From assembly GCA_914767715.1 (NCBI GenBank), contig OU612068.1, positions 13,952,001 to 14,016,000 of the forward strand: 64,000 bases of DNA, written 5' to 3'. The translations under genes and the position numbers were made by a program. How positions within the stretch are numbered: position 1 is the first letter of the stretch; every line of letters starts with the position of its first letter. The stretch comes from Membranipora membranacea (taxonomy: Eukaryota > Bryozoa > Gymnolaemata > Cheilostomatida > Membraniporidae). This document shows, piece after piece, positions 24,181-37,000 of the stretch. The notes beneath the pieces were generated by a model that saw only the letters and a program-made list of their open reading frames with translations, searched no databases and was not told the origin of the DNA.

Positions 24181-27100
24181 ATGATTAACAGACCAGCATT
24201 GTTGTTATCAGAGTCAAAGGTCTCATCACAACCTCTTCATAAAACCATCATAATGTCTTCAGTAACGTCTTCCAAAAACAAAGTCTTCTGAAACAGACTG
24301 ATACGTAACGATAATATGCTGCCGCCTGGTATGGATGTAGATTGTATTTAGCTTCAGATCGTTTGATGCTGTAGAAAATATTGAGCACGGATCCACTCAT
24401 TATGATATTAATGAGTAAAAATAATAAATACAATAAAATAAAATAAAACAATTGAATTAAAAAAATAATAATAAAGCATTAATAATTATACGTTATATAA
24501 AACATAATCACAGTCCTAAAACATATTATTGTTGGGATGACATCCATCTGGTGCAGTCTTTTACGTTCGAATAAGGTTAAGTAAGTTGGAGGAGTTAAGT
24601 TCTATCCCATGTACCGATCACTAGTAGCAACATCAATATTGTGTTAGGCTTTGATGCCCTATATCAGTAGTTGGGTAGTTAACAAAATGTTGAATAAATT
24701 GATAATGTGATCTCTGCTAGCTCTAATAATTTAACAAACGTGAAATTATAAGAGAAAATATTTATCAAATTTTAAGCGCTAATTCTATCAACCCGTTTGT
24801 TTGAGGGGATATATTTTAAAGAGATAAGCGAGGCTATGTTTCATTAATATAATATATTAAAATATATAAAAAATAGTTTAACCAGATTTTTAGATTTACT
24901 GAGCACTGCTCCTGGAACACTGACCTTATCACACCACAGCTTACAAAAACTTCATAGCTGATTTTCCTCTGTAGCACATAGGTATGTTTTTTGCAAAGAT
25001 TGCAGGTAATCTGGAAATTTGTTGTGCATTTGTATTGTGCGGTTCTTAAAACAGACATTTCATGAAATCAAAACAAATCAAAACAAAGGGTTACTCCTTG
25101 ATAAAAAAACATACATATTCACATTGTTCAGAATCACTCACGGCTACTGAGAAAACAATCCCATTGTACCAAATAGCATAGCTTGGTTCGAAAAAAAAAG
25201 TTGGTTAAAATCACAAGCATAGCTTAACAGCTAGGGAAGGTGATCTTCTGCCTTGACCACCTTCCCGAGTACCATTAGGAGCTGGCTGTGCATATTACCG
25301 GTAGATATTCACGAATTAGACTGTGGAGGAATAATTATGCTTAGCTGATTTTCCTCTGTAGCCCAAGGGTATGTTTTTTGCAAGGTTTGCAGGTAATCAG
25401 AAAATGTTTTGCATCTGAATAATGCGGTTATCAAAATCATGATGTTAGATAATAATATGCATTTTTCATAATCTGGCTTCTGTTGATCAGTATAGTATCA
25501 ATACAAATATCCCTTTTGTGTTCATCCCAGCAGCTCCTATATAACACAGGGTTATGATCAGTCTTTAAGAAGTGGATATGATAATTTATTATAATACTAC
25601 TAGTGGAGAATAGTATTGTTGTGATGACTTAGATGTACATGAACTCATTGTCCGCACCTTCAACCATTTTTATTTTTGGACTACCTAATAGTCTTATCTT
25701 TTATGTCCATCACCTTACAACTATTCATCTGTAGGTAACATGGTGCAAAGTGTTTTATTGTAGAAACGCAATTTCCTTTGGCATCTCTTTGTTGTTATTA
25801 TATGGATAAGAATATACTGTGTTATACTATTTACAGTTACTTCAAACTCAATGGATTTTTATTTTCAAAGTGATTGATTTTCTGCTCAAGCAAATTATCC
25901 GATCTACTTTTCATTCTATTTATTTCTTTTGAAGCTCATCTTCAGATGTAAGTATTGTCACTCGATAAATAAACACAAACTGCAACTAAATCATAAAAAC
26001 ACTTTTTCTAGTTGCTGAGTTGTAAAAAGTAAATACGTAATTTTCTTTATATTGTATCAGCCCATGATTGCAGTCCCACTCGGAGCCAGCCTAAAACAAA
26101 TATGTTCCCTCCCTTGTGGCGGCAGGATGTTGCAAATGTTTGGTGTTGAGGCTCGATGCCAAACATTTGATGTGATGTTCTTCATAATTCTATCCATACC
26201 AGGCTTACTCATTTTGAATTATAAAACTGCTGTTGACGCATTGAATATTTCCATTAAATCATTATCAATTACAGGATACACAGAAATGATAGTCTCTTTT
26301 TAAAAATATCGAGCTTATAAATAATAATAATATGCCAATCAAAATCTCACAGCAAAAATTTGATCTATATTTAATAAAAAATATTAATCATTTTCTATTT
26401 TCCGGGTGCAATTAAAATAAACAAATTGACCCAAAGCTATTTTTGAAAAGACAATTAAGCTGATTGGATCGAGACAGGCATGACACTTTCTACTGTGACG
26501 TATAAATGAGATTAATGATATGAGTAAAATGCTATTTTAACTCCTATCAATCAAATTTCCACAAGATCCCAATAACGAACTCAACTTGCCAAATGTGAAC
26601 TAATCCCTGATCGTCAAAACTAAACAGATTTTGGCACACTGCTGAATTGATATCCGAGGGCTGTAGTTCTGAAATATTGTAGGGGAGGAAAAAATCTGAG
26701 GGGGAGTTTAAAGCATCAATATGAGGGGGGCTGCAAGCTCCTCCGAAGCAGTATAAGGTATGTAAATAGCAAATGGAAATCACAGAGCCTGCCATGGATT
26801 ATTCAATTAACATGTAAAATGTTTAGGCCAATCCTTGTAGCTTTTCAAGGGGGGAGGCAGTGCCTCCCTGCCTCCAATAGAATTATGGGCCTGTATCCGA
26901 AATGCATATTACTGCATCCATATTGGGATCCTAGTAAAAGATTAGTTCTCGCTTACAATTGAATTTAAGGGATGTAACTCAGATCACCAAATTTCAATGA
27001 CCAATGTGCCACTGGCCTCTGCACTCTGTATCAAATAGTACAGGAACAGATTTCGTTCCCATTTCAAATCACCAAAATGTCAAGCCACCGAAACATTGTC

Positions 27101-28070
27101 AAATTTTCTTGTAAAACTAAGTATCCTTGAGTAATCTAAAACAAGTTGATCCTCATAGTTAAACCTTTGTGAGCAAATCAATCCCTGATTTTCCAAAATC
27201 AAGTAGATTTTTGATTGTCACTCTTTCTGCCATTGATATCAATTTTACTACATCCTTATTTAGATCCTTGTAATCAATTCTCCCTCGGGCGCTCACAGTA
27301 TTATGCGGAATGTATCTCAGATCTCCAAATTTTGATGACCAATGATGTACCACAGGGGTCTGCACTGTTTAAAATAGTTTTCCATATCTATTTGAAATAA
27401 CACATATATCAAGCCACAAAAAAATTGTCAAAATTTTCATTAAATGCAGTATCTTTGAGTAATCTAAAAAAGTAAATTTGAGCAACTTGCTTGAAATAAC
27501 TAGATTGGGCTAGCTCATATTTACTCATCCTCATTTTTTACATCAAGCTCTACCTCAGCTAGCCAAAATTAAATGCTAGCTAACATTAAGACATCTCCTA
27601 ACTAGCTAAACTAAATTATGGTAACAGTTACTAACATTTGGAGGGTAATACAAAATAAGCCTTTGACAAGGTTCGATTTTTTTCTAATAACTTATTCACA
27701 TCATTGAACTCCTTCTCAATGTTCGCATGAACAGCACGAGTGTCATACGAATATACTCTGTCTTATGACTTAACCTGAAAATACTTTTACTCCATATTTG
27801 GTAAAGCCGTAAGTTAGCACAAGATGGTACCACAGTGTAAGGATATCCTTGTTCTGTGGTAGGACAATGAATTGCAAAATTTCATTCTTGGTATAAAAAA
27901 ATTCCATCTGCAAATTCCAGTGGCACTCAATCTGCGCCACAACTCCCAAATTAGAAAAATACAATTATCATAATTCTTGGCTGGAAACCAATGTCTGAAC
28001 TGTCCGAGTAGTATGTAGATAATTGATATTGACAGATTTGGAGAGAGATTAAAAATATGAATCATTTTTA
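24180..28070. repeat. Duplicated segment upstream of gene B (empty retrotransposon site)
   Basis: Colinear with 14630-22810 after removal of the retrotransposon, and with 43130-46380. It contains the uninterrupted insertion site at about 26001-26020. Small ORFs inside are shared untranslated sequence, not genes. Confidence 0.7.
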
Positions 28071-28077
28071 GATTTCT

Positions 28078-28144
28078 TGACGTCCTAAGTGGTATCATGT
28101 GACTGGGCGGGTCTCAGCACATCCACCAGCCACCAGCTATAAAA
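28078..28144 (+). promoter_or_regulatory. Promoter module of secreted-peptide gene B
   Basis: TGACGTC (28078-28084), TCATGTGAC (28095-28103) and TATAAAA (28138-28144). Spacing is identical to gene A: 43 bp and then 109 bp to the first ATG. Confidence 0.75.
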
Positions 28145-28246
28145 GGGAACAACATCACAGCAGTGATCATCAGTCTTTCTCAGATATTCTAATTAATTCA
28201 AAATTTCCCTGCAGTTTTCAAGCTTCGGATTATTACTTTATACAAC

Positions 28247-29017
28247 ATGATGAACAGATTCATAATGATTGCACTGGCTGCTGTCGGTTTTCTAGCTCAG
28301 CTCTCATTTTCAGAGGTAAGAAAATAATGACGTTGTCTGACGTCAGTTAATATAACAGACTGCTTGTTTCTTCGACCCCTTTTTTTTGGACATAAGGCTC
28401 ACTTGCTGTTATATTTCCAAATGGTGTTTTTATTCTGATAGGTATTGATTGACCTCTATATGTGTAAGAAAATTCTACAAAGTAGCAGTAGCAGATAACA
28501 AAATTGATATTGTGCTACCTTATAGATTTTTGGAATTTGTTCAACCTTACACATTGTATTTTGATAGTAAAATTTGGTCTTAATTCTAACTACTTCCTCA
28601 CCTATTCTTTATTAGGATGCTGATGTAACATACTATGATGATTGTAATACCTGCACATACCATGGATTGGATTGTGAGTCTAAAGTGATGCGAGTGTGTA
28701 CACAGAAATATGAACTACCTAATGGTGAAGTCAAATACATCTGTGAGAAGTATGTCACCAAGTATATCTGTAAGGAACCTGAGTATGTAGCTCCTACAAC
28801 TATTGCTACTGATGCGGCGGCCGCCAAAACAGCAGCCGCCAAATCAGCAGCCGCTAAAGCAGCAGTCGCCAAAGCAGCAGCTGCCAAAGCCGCAGCGGCC
28901 GAAGCAGAAGCTGCCAAAATAGCTGCTGCGAAATTAGCTGCCGCCAATGCGGCCGCTGCCAAAGCAGCCGCTGTGAAAGCTGCTGCCAAGTTGCCTGCAG
29001 CCAAGAAACTGTATTAA
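28247..29017 (+). CDS. Secreted six-cysteine protein with Ala/Lys tail, copy B
   Basis: Exons 28247-28315 and 28616-29017 join in phase 0 and give 156 residues. The signal peptide and six-cysteine head are as in copy A; the head differs at a few positions, for example GLDC for GLGC. The tail is longer, with about fifteen Ala-rich units (AAAAK, SAAAK, AVAK, the EAEAAK break, LAAAN), and ends PAAKKLY. The 5' flank is nearly identical to copy A, pointing to a recent duplication or gene conversion. The 3' UTR is interrupted by a truncated TTAA MITE (29038-29239). AATAAA at 29535-29540. Confidence 0.8.
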
Positions 29018-29037
29018 CCTGAGGCAAGTTTTTATTT

Positions 29038-29239
29038 TTAATAACAGGAACAGGAAACTGCTATGTGGTATTCTCTTTTAGCTGAGTTTGAGTACCTGAT
29101 GGAAGAAATGTTTCACAAGAATTCTGGCTGAATAATCATCCGAATTATACTTTGTCTTTTTCCCCATGCAGAAGGTGCAATCTGCTATTAATCAATGGCC
29201 ATCAATGAGAAGTTGTTTGAAACCTTGGTTGCCCTTTAA
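29038..29239. mobile_element. Truncated TTAA MITE in the 3' UTR of gene B
   Basis: It matches the right half of 38943-39327 (AATAACAGGAACAGGAAACT through CCTTGGTTGCCCTTTAA). The left terminal repeat is missing. In copy C the corresponding place has ordinary 3' UTR, so the element arrived after the A/B/C split. Confidence 0.75.
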
Positions 29240-29559
29240 GGTAATGTTGTCTGTTAAGAACAGGATAACATGAGAGACAGCATCAATTTTGTTTCATCTG
29301 CGGACATTATTGTTCCACCACTTTTATGATATTCACTTAGCTATGATATAATAACTAATATTACTCGATTCTCATGAAGTTTTATTTTTGCGAGACAATT
29401 GGATCTTCTTGTATCACCCTAAAGCCTTTCATGATCGCAAATTACTGGTGAACAACACTATTATCACCACTCATCGTTACATGTTGTATTTTTTATCACT
29501 GATCTAATAACTTTGAATGACTCTGGTTATAGTCAATAAAATGACTTTAAGTGAACAAA

Positions 29560-30125
29560 AATAACTAAACATTAAAGAAAGAAAGAACCAAGATTCATCA
29601 GTGTTATTAGATGCAATTCTGTATCCTCGCAGCTATTGTGGCACACAAGAAAAACTCTTGTTTTGAGGTTTTGTATATTGCCTATCTTCTCGTTCCACCC
29701 CGATGCTCAAATGATTCAGTGGAGAGTTGTCAGCAGGTTCTTTTCGAAGGTAAGATTTGAACTTACACAATCTATGCTGTTGTTGAATTGTACAACATCA
29801 AGTGCTGTTATAGTCATTTCAATCCTACTACAGTCATTACACTCTCTCTGGAGGAGTTGATCCATATTTCATTATATTGATTAAATCTTGTGTATAGAAG
29901 TTATCTTATCAAAGGTAAAGGCAGCTCAACTTTCACTCCTTCTGTCCATCTTTTTGCTGTCATACCTAAGTGCAAATAATCAAGTTTATGAACTTGGGCT
30001 TGCAATTTTTGGCTTATTTATGCATTTACAACACTGGTTTTGCTTAAAAACTCCTGTTGCAAACTCCGGTTGCGAACCAAACTCAATTTATAATGTACAA
30101 TTTAACGGTTATCTTCTCTTTGATA
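29560..30125. other. Duplicated intergenic DNA, no gene seen
   Basis: 29600-29870 matches 47700-47985 (shared GTTCAAATGATTCAGT-like stretch and following bases). The ORFs here are short, without motifs and not conserved in the sister segment. Confidence 0.45.
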
Positions 30126-30421
30126 TTAAGGAGACAACTCAATAGAATAGCAAAAACCATACCTATAATCTACTATGATGAGTGAATCTCCTCCAATGGG
30201 ATATGATTGCTGCCTCTCCCTCACAAACTCTGATGCCGTACTTCCGCGGAGAATATTCCTGTATGCCAGGAACATCTTGACATGTGTCAGGAAATTATCC
30301 TCGGTCATGTAGGACACCATACCCTTCAGCCTGTTCAGCCACGAATTACTCTGTTCCACCACCTGAGTGTTGACCCCATCCAGGTCTGAATGCTGCCTGA
30401 CATCATATGGTGAACAGCAGC
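30126..30421 (-). pseudogene. KDZ/Zisupton-like transposase C-terminal exon
   Basis: On the minus strand an acceptor TTTTGTAG precedes an open exon of about 97 codons ending in TAA. It reads LDGVNTQVVEQSNSWLNRLK, then MVSYMTEDNFLTHVKMFLAYRN. This N-T-Q-x-x-E-Q-x-x-S-W-L-x-R pattern, followed by a helix with an H/N-x-F stretch, resembles the C-terminal end of KDZ-type (Kyakuja-Dileera-Zisupton) transposases. No upstream exon with the catalytic residues was found within the window. It may be an isolated relic or the last exon of a host gene derived from such a transposase. The family call is from memory of the motif and is uncertain. Confidence 0.4.
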
Positions 30422-30849
30422 CTACAAAACAATTCATATCAGAGGTCAATACTACTACAGCATGCAGACTCTCGTGACTGGGCATGTAGATCACTTATAA
30501 ACTAGGCTATCATTAGCACATCATTACCACATCGGATGCATCATGCATGACTTTGATTAAAGCATGTGCAATGACAAATAGTTAAGTTCTGGTCCTAATA
30601 GCAATATTGGTCAGGGAGAATGAGACAGTCGAGTAGGTATGTCCATAAGCCCGGGTAAGTGTTGTCTGTTGCTCAGCTCAGTTGCATATCTTGTCCCAGT
30701 CCCCTTGCCAGTCATATTATCTTATTATACTAGCCAGCCGGGGTACTTACTCGAAAGCTAAGAATAGCTTTCAGTAATTATGCAGAGCGACTCAGTCATT
30801 GTCAATGAAGAAAGCCATGGTTTGTCGTAGATGGTGCAAATTTTACAAG

Positions 30850-31059
30850 GCCAGAGCTGCAGCGGCAGTCACTCTACCCATCCGAGGAGGCAGAAAGGCA
30901 CTGCCTCCCCTAGAAAGATAAATACACTATAATTGAATAACCCATGTCAGAATCAGCTCCTCTGGAATTTCGATTTGCTAATTAATGCTTGGGGAGGAGC
31001 TTACAGCACCCCTCCTGCACTTTTGCCTCCCCTAGCATTTTTCCTAAAATATGGCCCTG
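30850..31059. mobile_element. Small MITE with GGGGAGGCA-type ends, copy 2
   Basis: Matches 7966-8198 (GGCACTGCCTCCCCTA, then CTTTTGCCTCCCCTA near the right end, ending ATGGCCCTG). The left end is poorly defined. Confidence 0.55.
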
Positions 31060-33850
31060 CTATGAGCTTGGGATGGTGATATTAATTTATTGATTCAGTC
31101 ACTAGAGGGGAAATCCCCCTCCCGTCAGTGCATTCTATGTCTGTGCTTTGAAACCATGATTGTGTTATTTTATGTTGCTATGAAGCAGCACGAGCTTAGT
31201 TTTGTATTACATTAAACCTGTTTTTTAAAGTTGTGTCAACAAGAATAGAAAGTAGGCCTATTATGTGTCTGATCTTTAACAAAGCAAGAGATATTGATTA
31301 TTTATTACTGGCTGCAATGCTAAAGATTTTAAGGCTCAAATAAATTTTGATTGAATATATATTAAGGTATATAAGGTATGCCAAAGCCTTTTATAACACA
31401 CTACTTTTGCAGGAGCAGTGGAAACTACATCCATCAGTCTGCTGTGAGCCAGTTCAACAGTTTTGAGGTAAGTCCGAGCGTTCCAACTCCCAAGGCAAAT
31501 AATGTTTGTTTCGGGATCTTTGTTTTATAAAATTTGGATTGTCATTGTCTGTCGGTATTTCAGAAGCGCAGTTAAAACAAGTGAAGTATTCACAGGAATA
31601 AAAGTTCAACAATTTTCACATGTTCGAAATTGTGAAACTTATGGCAAGCTAACATTACTCAACACTCTTCAAATTGTTGCTGAAAATTATGTTAGCTTAA
31701 ACTACTGCTGCCACTAAGGCGAAATCATCGAATTCTTTATATCTCCAAGATAACTAACTGTACTAACTAACTGTACTAACTGTACTCCAAGATAACTAAC
31801 TGAGGCTAATCGCAGAATTGTCATCCAACGGGCAAATAAGTTGCACAAACTAATCTTCAAAATCAGGGTATGAAATTAAACGCACTTACTGATGACGTCA
31901 TTATTGTCCAATAGTAAGACGGTGCCTATGTCACAATGTATGCTGGATACTTAAATTTATAACCTGACCTTGACGATCACTGGTAGCTAATGCCTCCTTG
32001 GTACGAAACAATTACAATGCACTGCCAATCCCAGGAAGAGAAAGTCAAAGCCCAAAGTTTTGATGCATTCTTATAATGCTTTGTGCTTATTAAGATTGAA
32101 AGTGCTAGCGGGATTGGTCTAATTAATTGGTATTGCTGCAAATATCTTTATTGTCACTTCCTATGAGGTGCAGGAATTTTCGGCAATGATGGACATTGAT
32201 ATTATTACTTTTATTATATGCTGCAATATAAGGTGACACAACTTTGTTAATAGGTCAAAGCCGCAGTGGCCGTGGTGGTTGCAGTGGCCGCAGTGCCGCA
32301 GCTTTCCCAAACCCCAATGATGATGATTATGAGCTGGGGATAGTGATATTAGAGATGTTGCAAGTTTTGTAATTGTCTTCTACCGGTACATGGAATTGTT
32401 GACACATATAAATTCACGTTGTTGGTCCCTTTTGATTTTAAGGCGATTTGGAGATAAGAAAAGACAATTTAAAGTTATGTATAGACAATGTAAAGGTTTT
32501 CATTCCATGTTGAACGTGTAACGAGATGATTTCCCTGGAACGAGGACTTGTGATTTCACATCCTCTGTTTGACAGATTGTTTCAAAGGGAGGAGTTTCCT
32601 CCAAACGGAAAATCTATGTCTGCTCTGAAACCAAGATTGTGTTGCATTTTGTCAACACATTCCTAGTCTTGTGTAAACAGTGAACAGGGCCCTAACTGTC
32701 AAAGCATATCCTACATTGATTAAGTGATTGATTGAAGGGTATTTGATACAAGGATCTTAGTTTTGTGTAAACACTAGTCTACGCACTGTGCAGGATTTGC
32801 TTGGATTTTTCCTCTCATTACTTCTACATTAATCTTACTTCATATAGCCTAGGGTCCAATAATACACATTGTATGACCTTTTGTAAATGTCATGAATGAC
32901 CGCCCTTATTCAAAATGAAAGAAATTCTGGCTGACATTTTCTTCACTACTTGGCAGTGAATATCTCTGCTCATGGGTATTTCCCAAACATGAGGCTACTT
33001 TTCCCAGAGTCTGACTGGAATACTCTCATACCTGGAGCAATATAGTAGGTGGCATGAAAAGAAATCAATAGATATTGCAGTTTTAGTGCTCCCCTTGATT
33101 AACTTATAACACTCAAGAGCAGACAACTCCAGCGAAATCCTGCATTGTTCTCAGACTTTTTCCCTTCCGGGGGGCCGTCGGACAGGGGGCAAAGTCTGGG
33201 GGGCTCAGACTATGTAAACACTAAACATGGCTCAAATGTCTAAACACATGAAGAAATATCCAGCAAGCGAAAAATGAGCGTAAAACAAAACATTTGATTG
33301 ACGAGTATTAATTACCCAGTTATTACATCAATACTACCAACAAACCTATTGTGTTGATATTTCAAATTTGTGCTGACAAGAATAGAAATTTTTTAAAAAT
33401 ATACCTAAAATTTTGATTAATAAATCTTCGATGTTATGATAGGCAAAAGCCTGGCATGCACTTTGGAAAGAAAATTTCAACAACACATGCTGGCTTATTG
33501 ACCCGGCCGCTGATGCTCTGAGAGCGTTTAAAGCCACTAGGAAGGGCTAAAAACGCATATTTGACATATTTGACTATATTCTGTCTCACCTTATTTTGAT
33601 TGAGCAAAAATGATATAGAAATATTAGTGATCATGGTACTGAACATTTTGAATATGTAGATGAATGTACCTGTACACGCTACACTGTCTCATCTCGAAGG
33701 CCATGTTACCATATAGCTATTTGCACTTGGAATCAAACCAAGCAGCGGTTTTTTAGGAATATCCAAGGTTACACGCTGTTAAATACAATGATTTGAAGGA
33801 TTGTTTGACATAATGCTTCAAAAAAATTATTTGGTATGAATTCTTCATTT
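31060..33850. other. Intergenic DNA with one orphan exon-like segment
   Basis: 31413-31467 is bounded by TTTTGCAG and GTAAGT and is open (SSGNYIHQSAVSQFNSFE), but I found no partner exon. 31080-31180 and 32330-32660 share a diverged duplicate (ATGTCTGTGCTTTGAAACCA versus ATGTCTGCTCTGAAACCA). No gene supported. Confidence 0.35.
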
Positions 33851-34002
33851 TCACAATGTTGGTGTAAAGTGTGTGTGAGCCCATTATGGCCATTTCTAAT
33901 CCATTTCCTGTGATGTCAAAATAATTTTCATGAAAACTTGGTAGTCCTCAGTCAGCAAAATCATCCCCATATGCTTCACAATTTGTTGTAGAGCAATAAA
34001 AC

Positions 34003-37000
34003 ATGTCTAGGAGAGGCTATCGTCAAAACAATGAGCTTCCTCCAAGATGGCTTTACTGTCCAAGTAACGGCAATCTCATCGAGGGTAAGTATCCAACATC
34101 TAATAAAGATACTAAAATAAAGCCTCGTTTATTGTAAGGCTACATTGTACTGGTATGAAATACCATCTGCTTGGTTTACACTGATCGTGGGTTGTCAACA
34201 GAGCACGTGAAGTTAAAGTTGTTGTTTATATATTCTTCAAAGAACACGTGACCTAAATAAATCACAATAATGATGAAATGGTGTTAACATGGTGCGAGAT
34301 AAAAAAGACATCATGTTTAAAAGTTTTGTCAGAGATCATTAAAATTTACAATTCCAATGACAATAATAGGTTGTTCAATTATTTAAGTTGCCCATGCGAT
34401 GATGGCAATCGCAGTCCCAGACCAACAATAAAAAATAAAGAAAACATTTCACACACACTTACAATTAATGAGCCGATCAGAGGTTAAGATAACTGAAAAT
34501 CCAAGCATTAACAAGCTTGGTGAGTGATGAGGTATAGGATGATGTCAGCCAACCTGAGAAAAAATGCATTGCTATATATAATACATTATATAGCTGCTAC
34601 ATATTTAACTTTCACCAATTGTCATATAAATGATGTAATGATCACAAATGTCTTAAAAGCTCAATTTTATAGAAACAAAGGAAAGACAATATTCATTGGA
34701 ATATAGTCAACATGACAAAATTAATAGTATATGCACTTACATGACTCCATAAAATGGTTCGACTGGAAGTCAAGTTAATCCTGGAGAAAAGTTTATACTT
34801 AGGTGAGAAGTTGCCACAGAGATTGTATTAGTGGCCTTATTGGCATGGCTGTATCCTCATCACTGACATAAAAATTATCATTGTCATGAGTGGTGCCCAA
34901 CAAAAGAAAAGCTGTGGAGCATTTCAGCTTGTTAAAGCTATCTATACTTAATTATAGGTTATGATGGTAAATCTAAATGTGTGTTAAAGTATTATTTTAC
35001 ATGGTTACAGTCATTGCATCAATATCTAATAATCATAAAAAAACCCTGGCATTAACCGTCCTAAAACATTCATACATACTGTAAGTGTAGTGATGATGTG
35101 TATCAATCTATTGTAAAAAAATGAACTGACCCTGTGTGGGTCTCACAATCAATCAATGGTCTAGGGCTGGTGGAAATCTTGAGTTTTTGGTAAGCTGTTT
35201 AAGAATAAAAGTCTAATTCTCCCCATCATCATTAGCTCATGATCAAAATTGATTCTTACTCTCTGTCATTTCTGCCATCGCCTTGTGAATTGACTGAGTC
35301 TCACAAAGTGGGAGTGTAGTAGCGAATAAAAATGTACTTGCTTGATTATCATAAAGGATTAACAGAGATTGCTTGTGCGTAGCTTGGTAGTCAAAAGATA
35401 TTGTGCACCATTTGAGGCAACCCCGCTCAATCATTTTTGGTATCATGTTTCCTGCTCCCAAATGTTCTCCTCCAACAGGGACTGACTCCAATCAACCAGG
35501 CTACTAATTTTTGCTCATAAAGTATTAGGCCTACGTAGATATTGGCCAATATCTTTTTCACCGATCGAGTCACCTATGCACAAACGTTGCTGTGTGATTT
35601 GTGTTTGATCGGGGGGGGGGGGGGGTGTAATAATCCGCTACTGGGAATGCTTACAAATAACATCTATGCTCACCGCAATATGACAGTGACTGTAGGAATG
35701 CTTCATTGTATATAGATCCATTAATCTAGAAAAGACTGCCTGTGCCATAAGCCATGATGGTTTAACTTTTTTTCCCATCTAACATTGGGTTTTATATCTC
35801 ACTTTTGGCAGATAAGTTTATTGCATTCAAGACACCATTAGACCGCAAGTACAGTGATGAAGTTCCAGATGAATGTAAATTCAACATACAGATGTTCCTG
35901 TCATCCGTCAAAACCACCTTCAACGTAAGTAATTGTACCAGATTATATTTTATTCTAACATATTCGGATCTCGGTACAGTAATCACTCTGACAAAATACA
36001 GGTATTTTTGATGATATTATAATTGGAAGGATATTGTATTGATAATAAGGCTATTAAAAAAATCGCAGAAGAAACATAAAATTTCTCAAAGAAAAATAAT
36101 TTTTATCTGTGAAAACTAAGCTAAATTCATGACTGAAGGTAGTCAACTTTTACTGTCACTTATAGGACCGAGCCAACTAAGTCTGAAGTTCTGTTAAATA
36201 ATCCATCATATATAATGTGTGTTTTGTTTGTCAATTTCAGAAGCAGGTTGGACTTGTTGTAGATCTGACAAACACGACTCGCTACTATAATAAAGACGAA
36301 GTGGAGTCTGCAGGCTGTAAATATGTCAAGCTGCAATGTCAAGGGTGAGATATCAATAAGTCTGATGATCGCATTTAATTTGAGATGTCATGACTGTTCT
36401 GGTCTGACACATGGGGTCTCAGACAATCTATGCAGCCTTAGTATATACGATAATGATGTAATAATTGAGGGTGGCTGCATAAAATTCCTGTAGAAACAAA
36501 GGCTACATAAATGAATGTTGGCTTTATCTAGCAGAGATACACATGATCAGTATTGCTGATGATTTTGCTGATTGCCAATAGAAGTTTATGATAGCTTGAG
36601 CACCCTAACTGTGTTATAATTGAAAAACAATACAGCATGCTGGGCACTCTGCACCCATTCGCTGAGCATATAATTGTCGTGTCCCTCCCACTGCAGAATG
36701 CCTGAGGGTAGATCAACACTGCAAACTTTAAATTGCTATAGTAACAGTAAAACAATTTGTACATGTATTTCATTCTAGTAAACTTATTTTCACCTTGCTG
36801 CTGTTTTATACAATGGAAAGCTGTATATGCATGTGAAGCATTGTAGATACCCTAATGTTTATTTACGGATTTTCTGTAGACATGCAGGGACACCTGCACC
36901 GGAACAGATGGCCCGATTTATCAACGTTGTACATAAATTTATTCGGTCAAAACCCTTAGAGATTGTCGGTGAGTCTTGTTTGCTTTTGCGTCTTTCTCTC

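Noticed and set aside
35610-35626. Poly-G tract (also poly-C at 3300, 38581, 53926 and poly-G at 62044)
   Set aside because: Simple homopolymers, common and error-prone; no function inferred.
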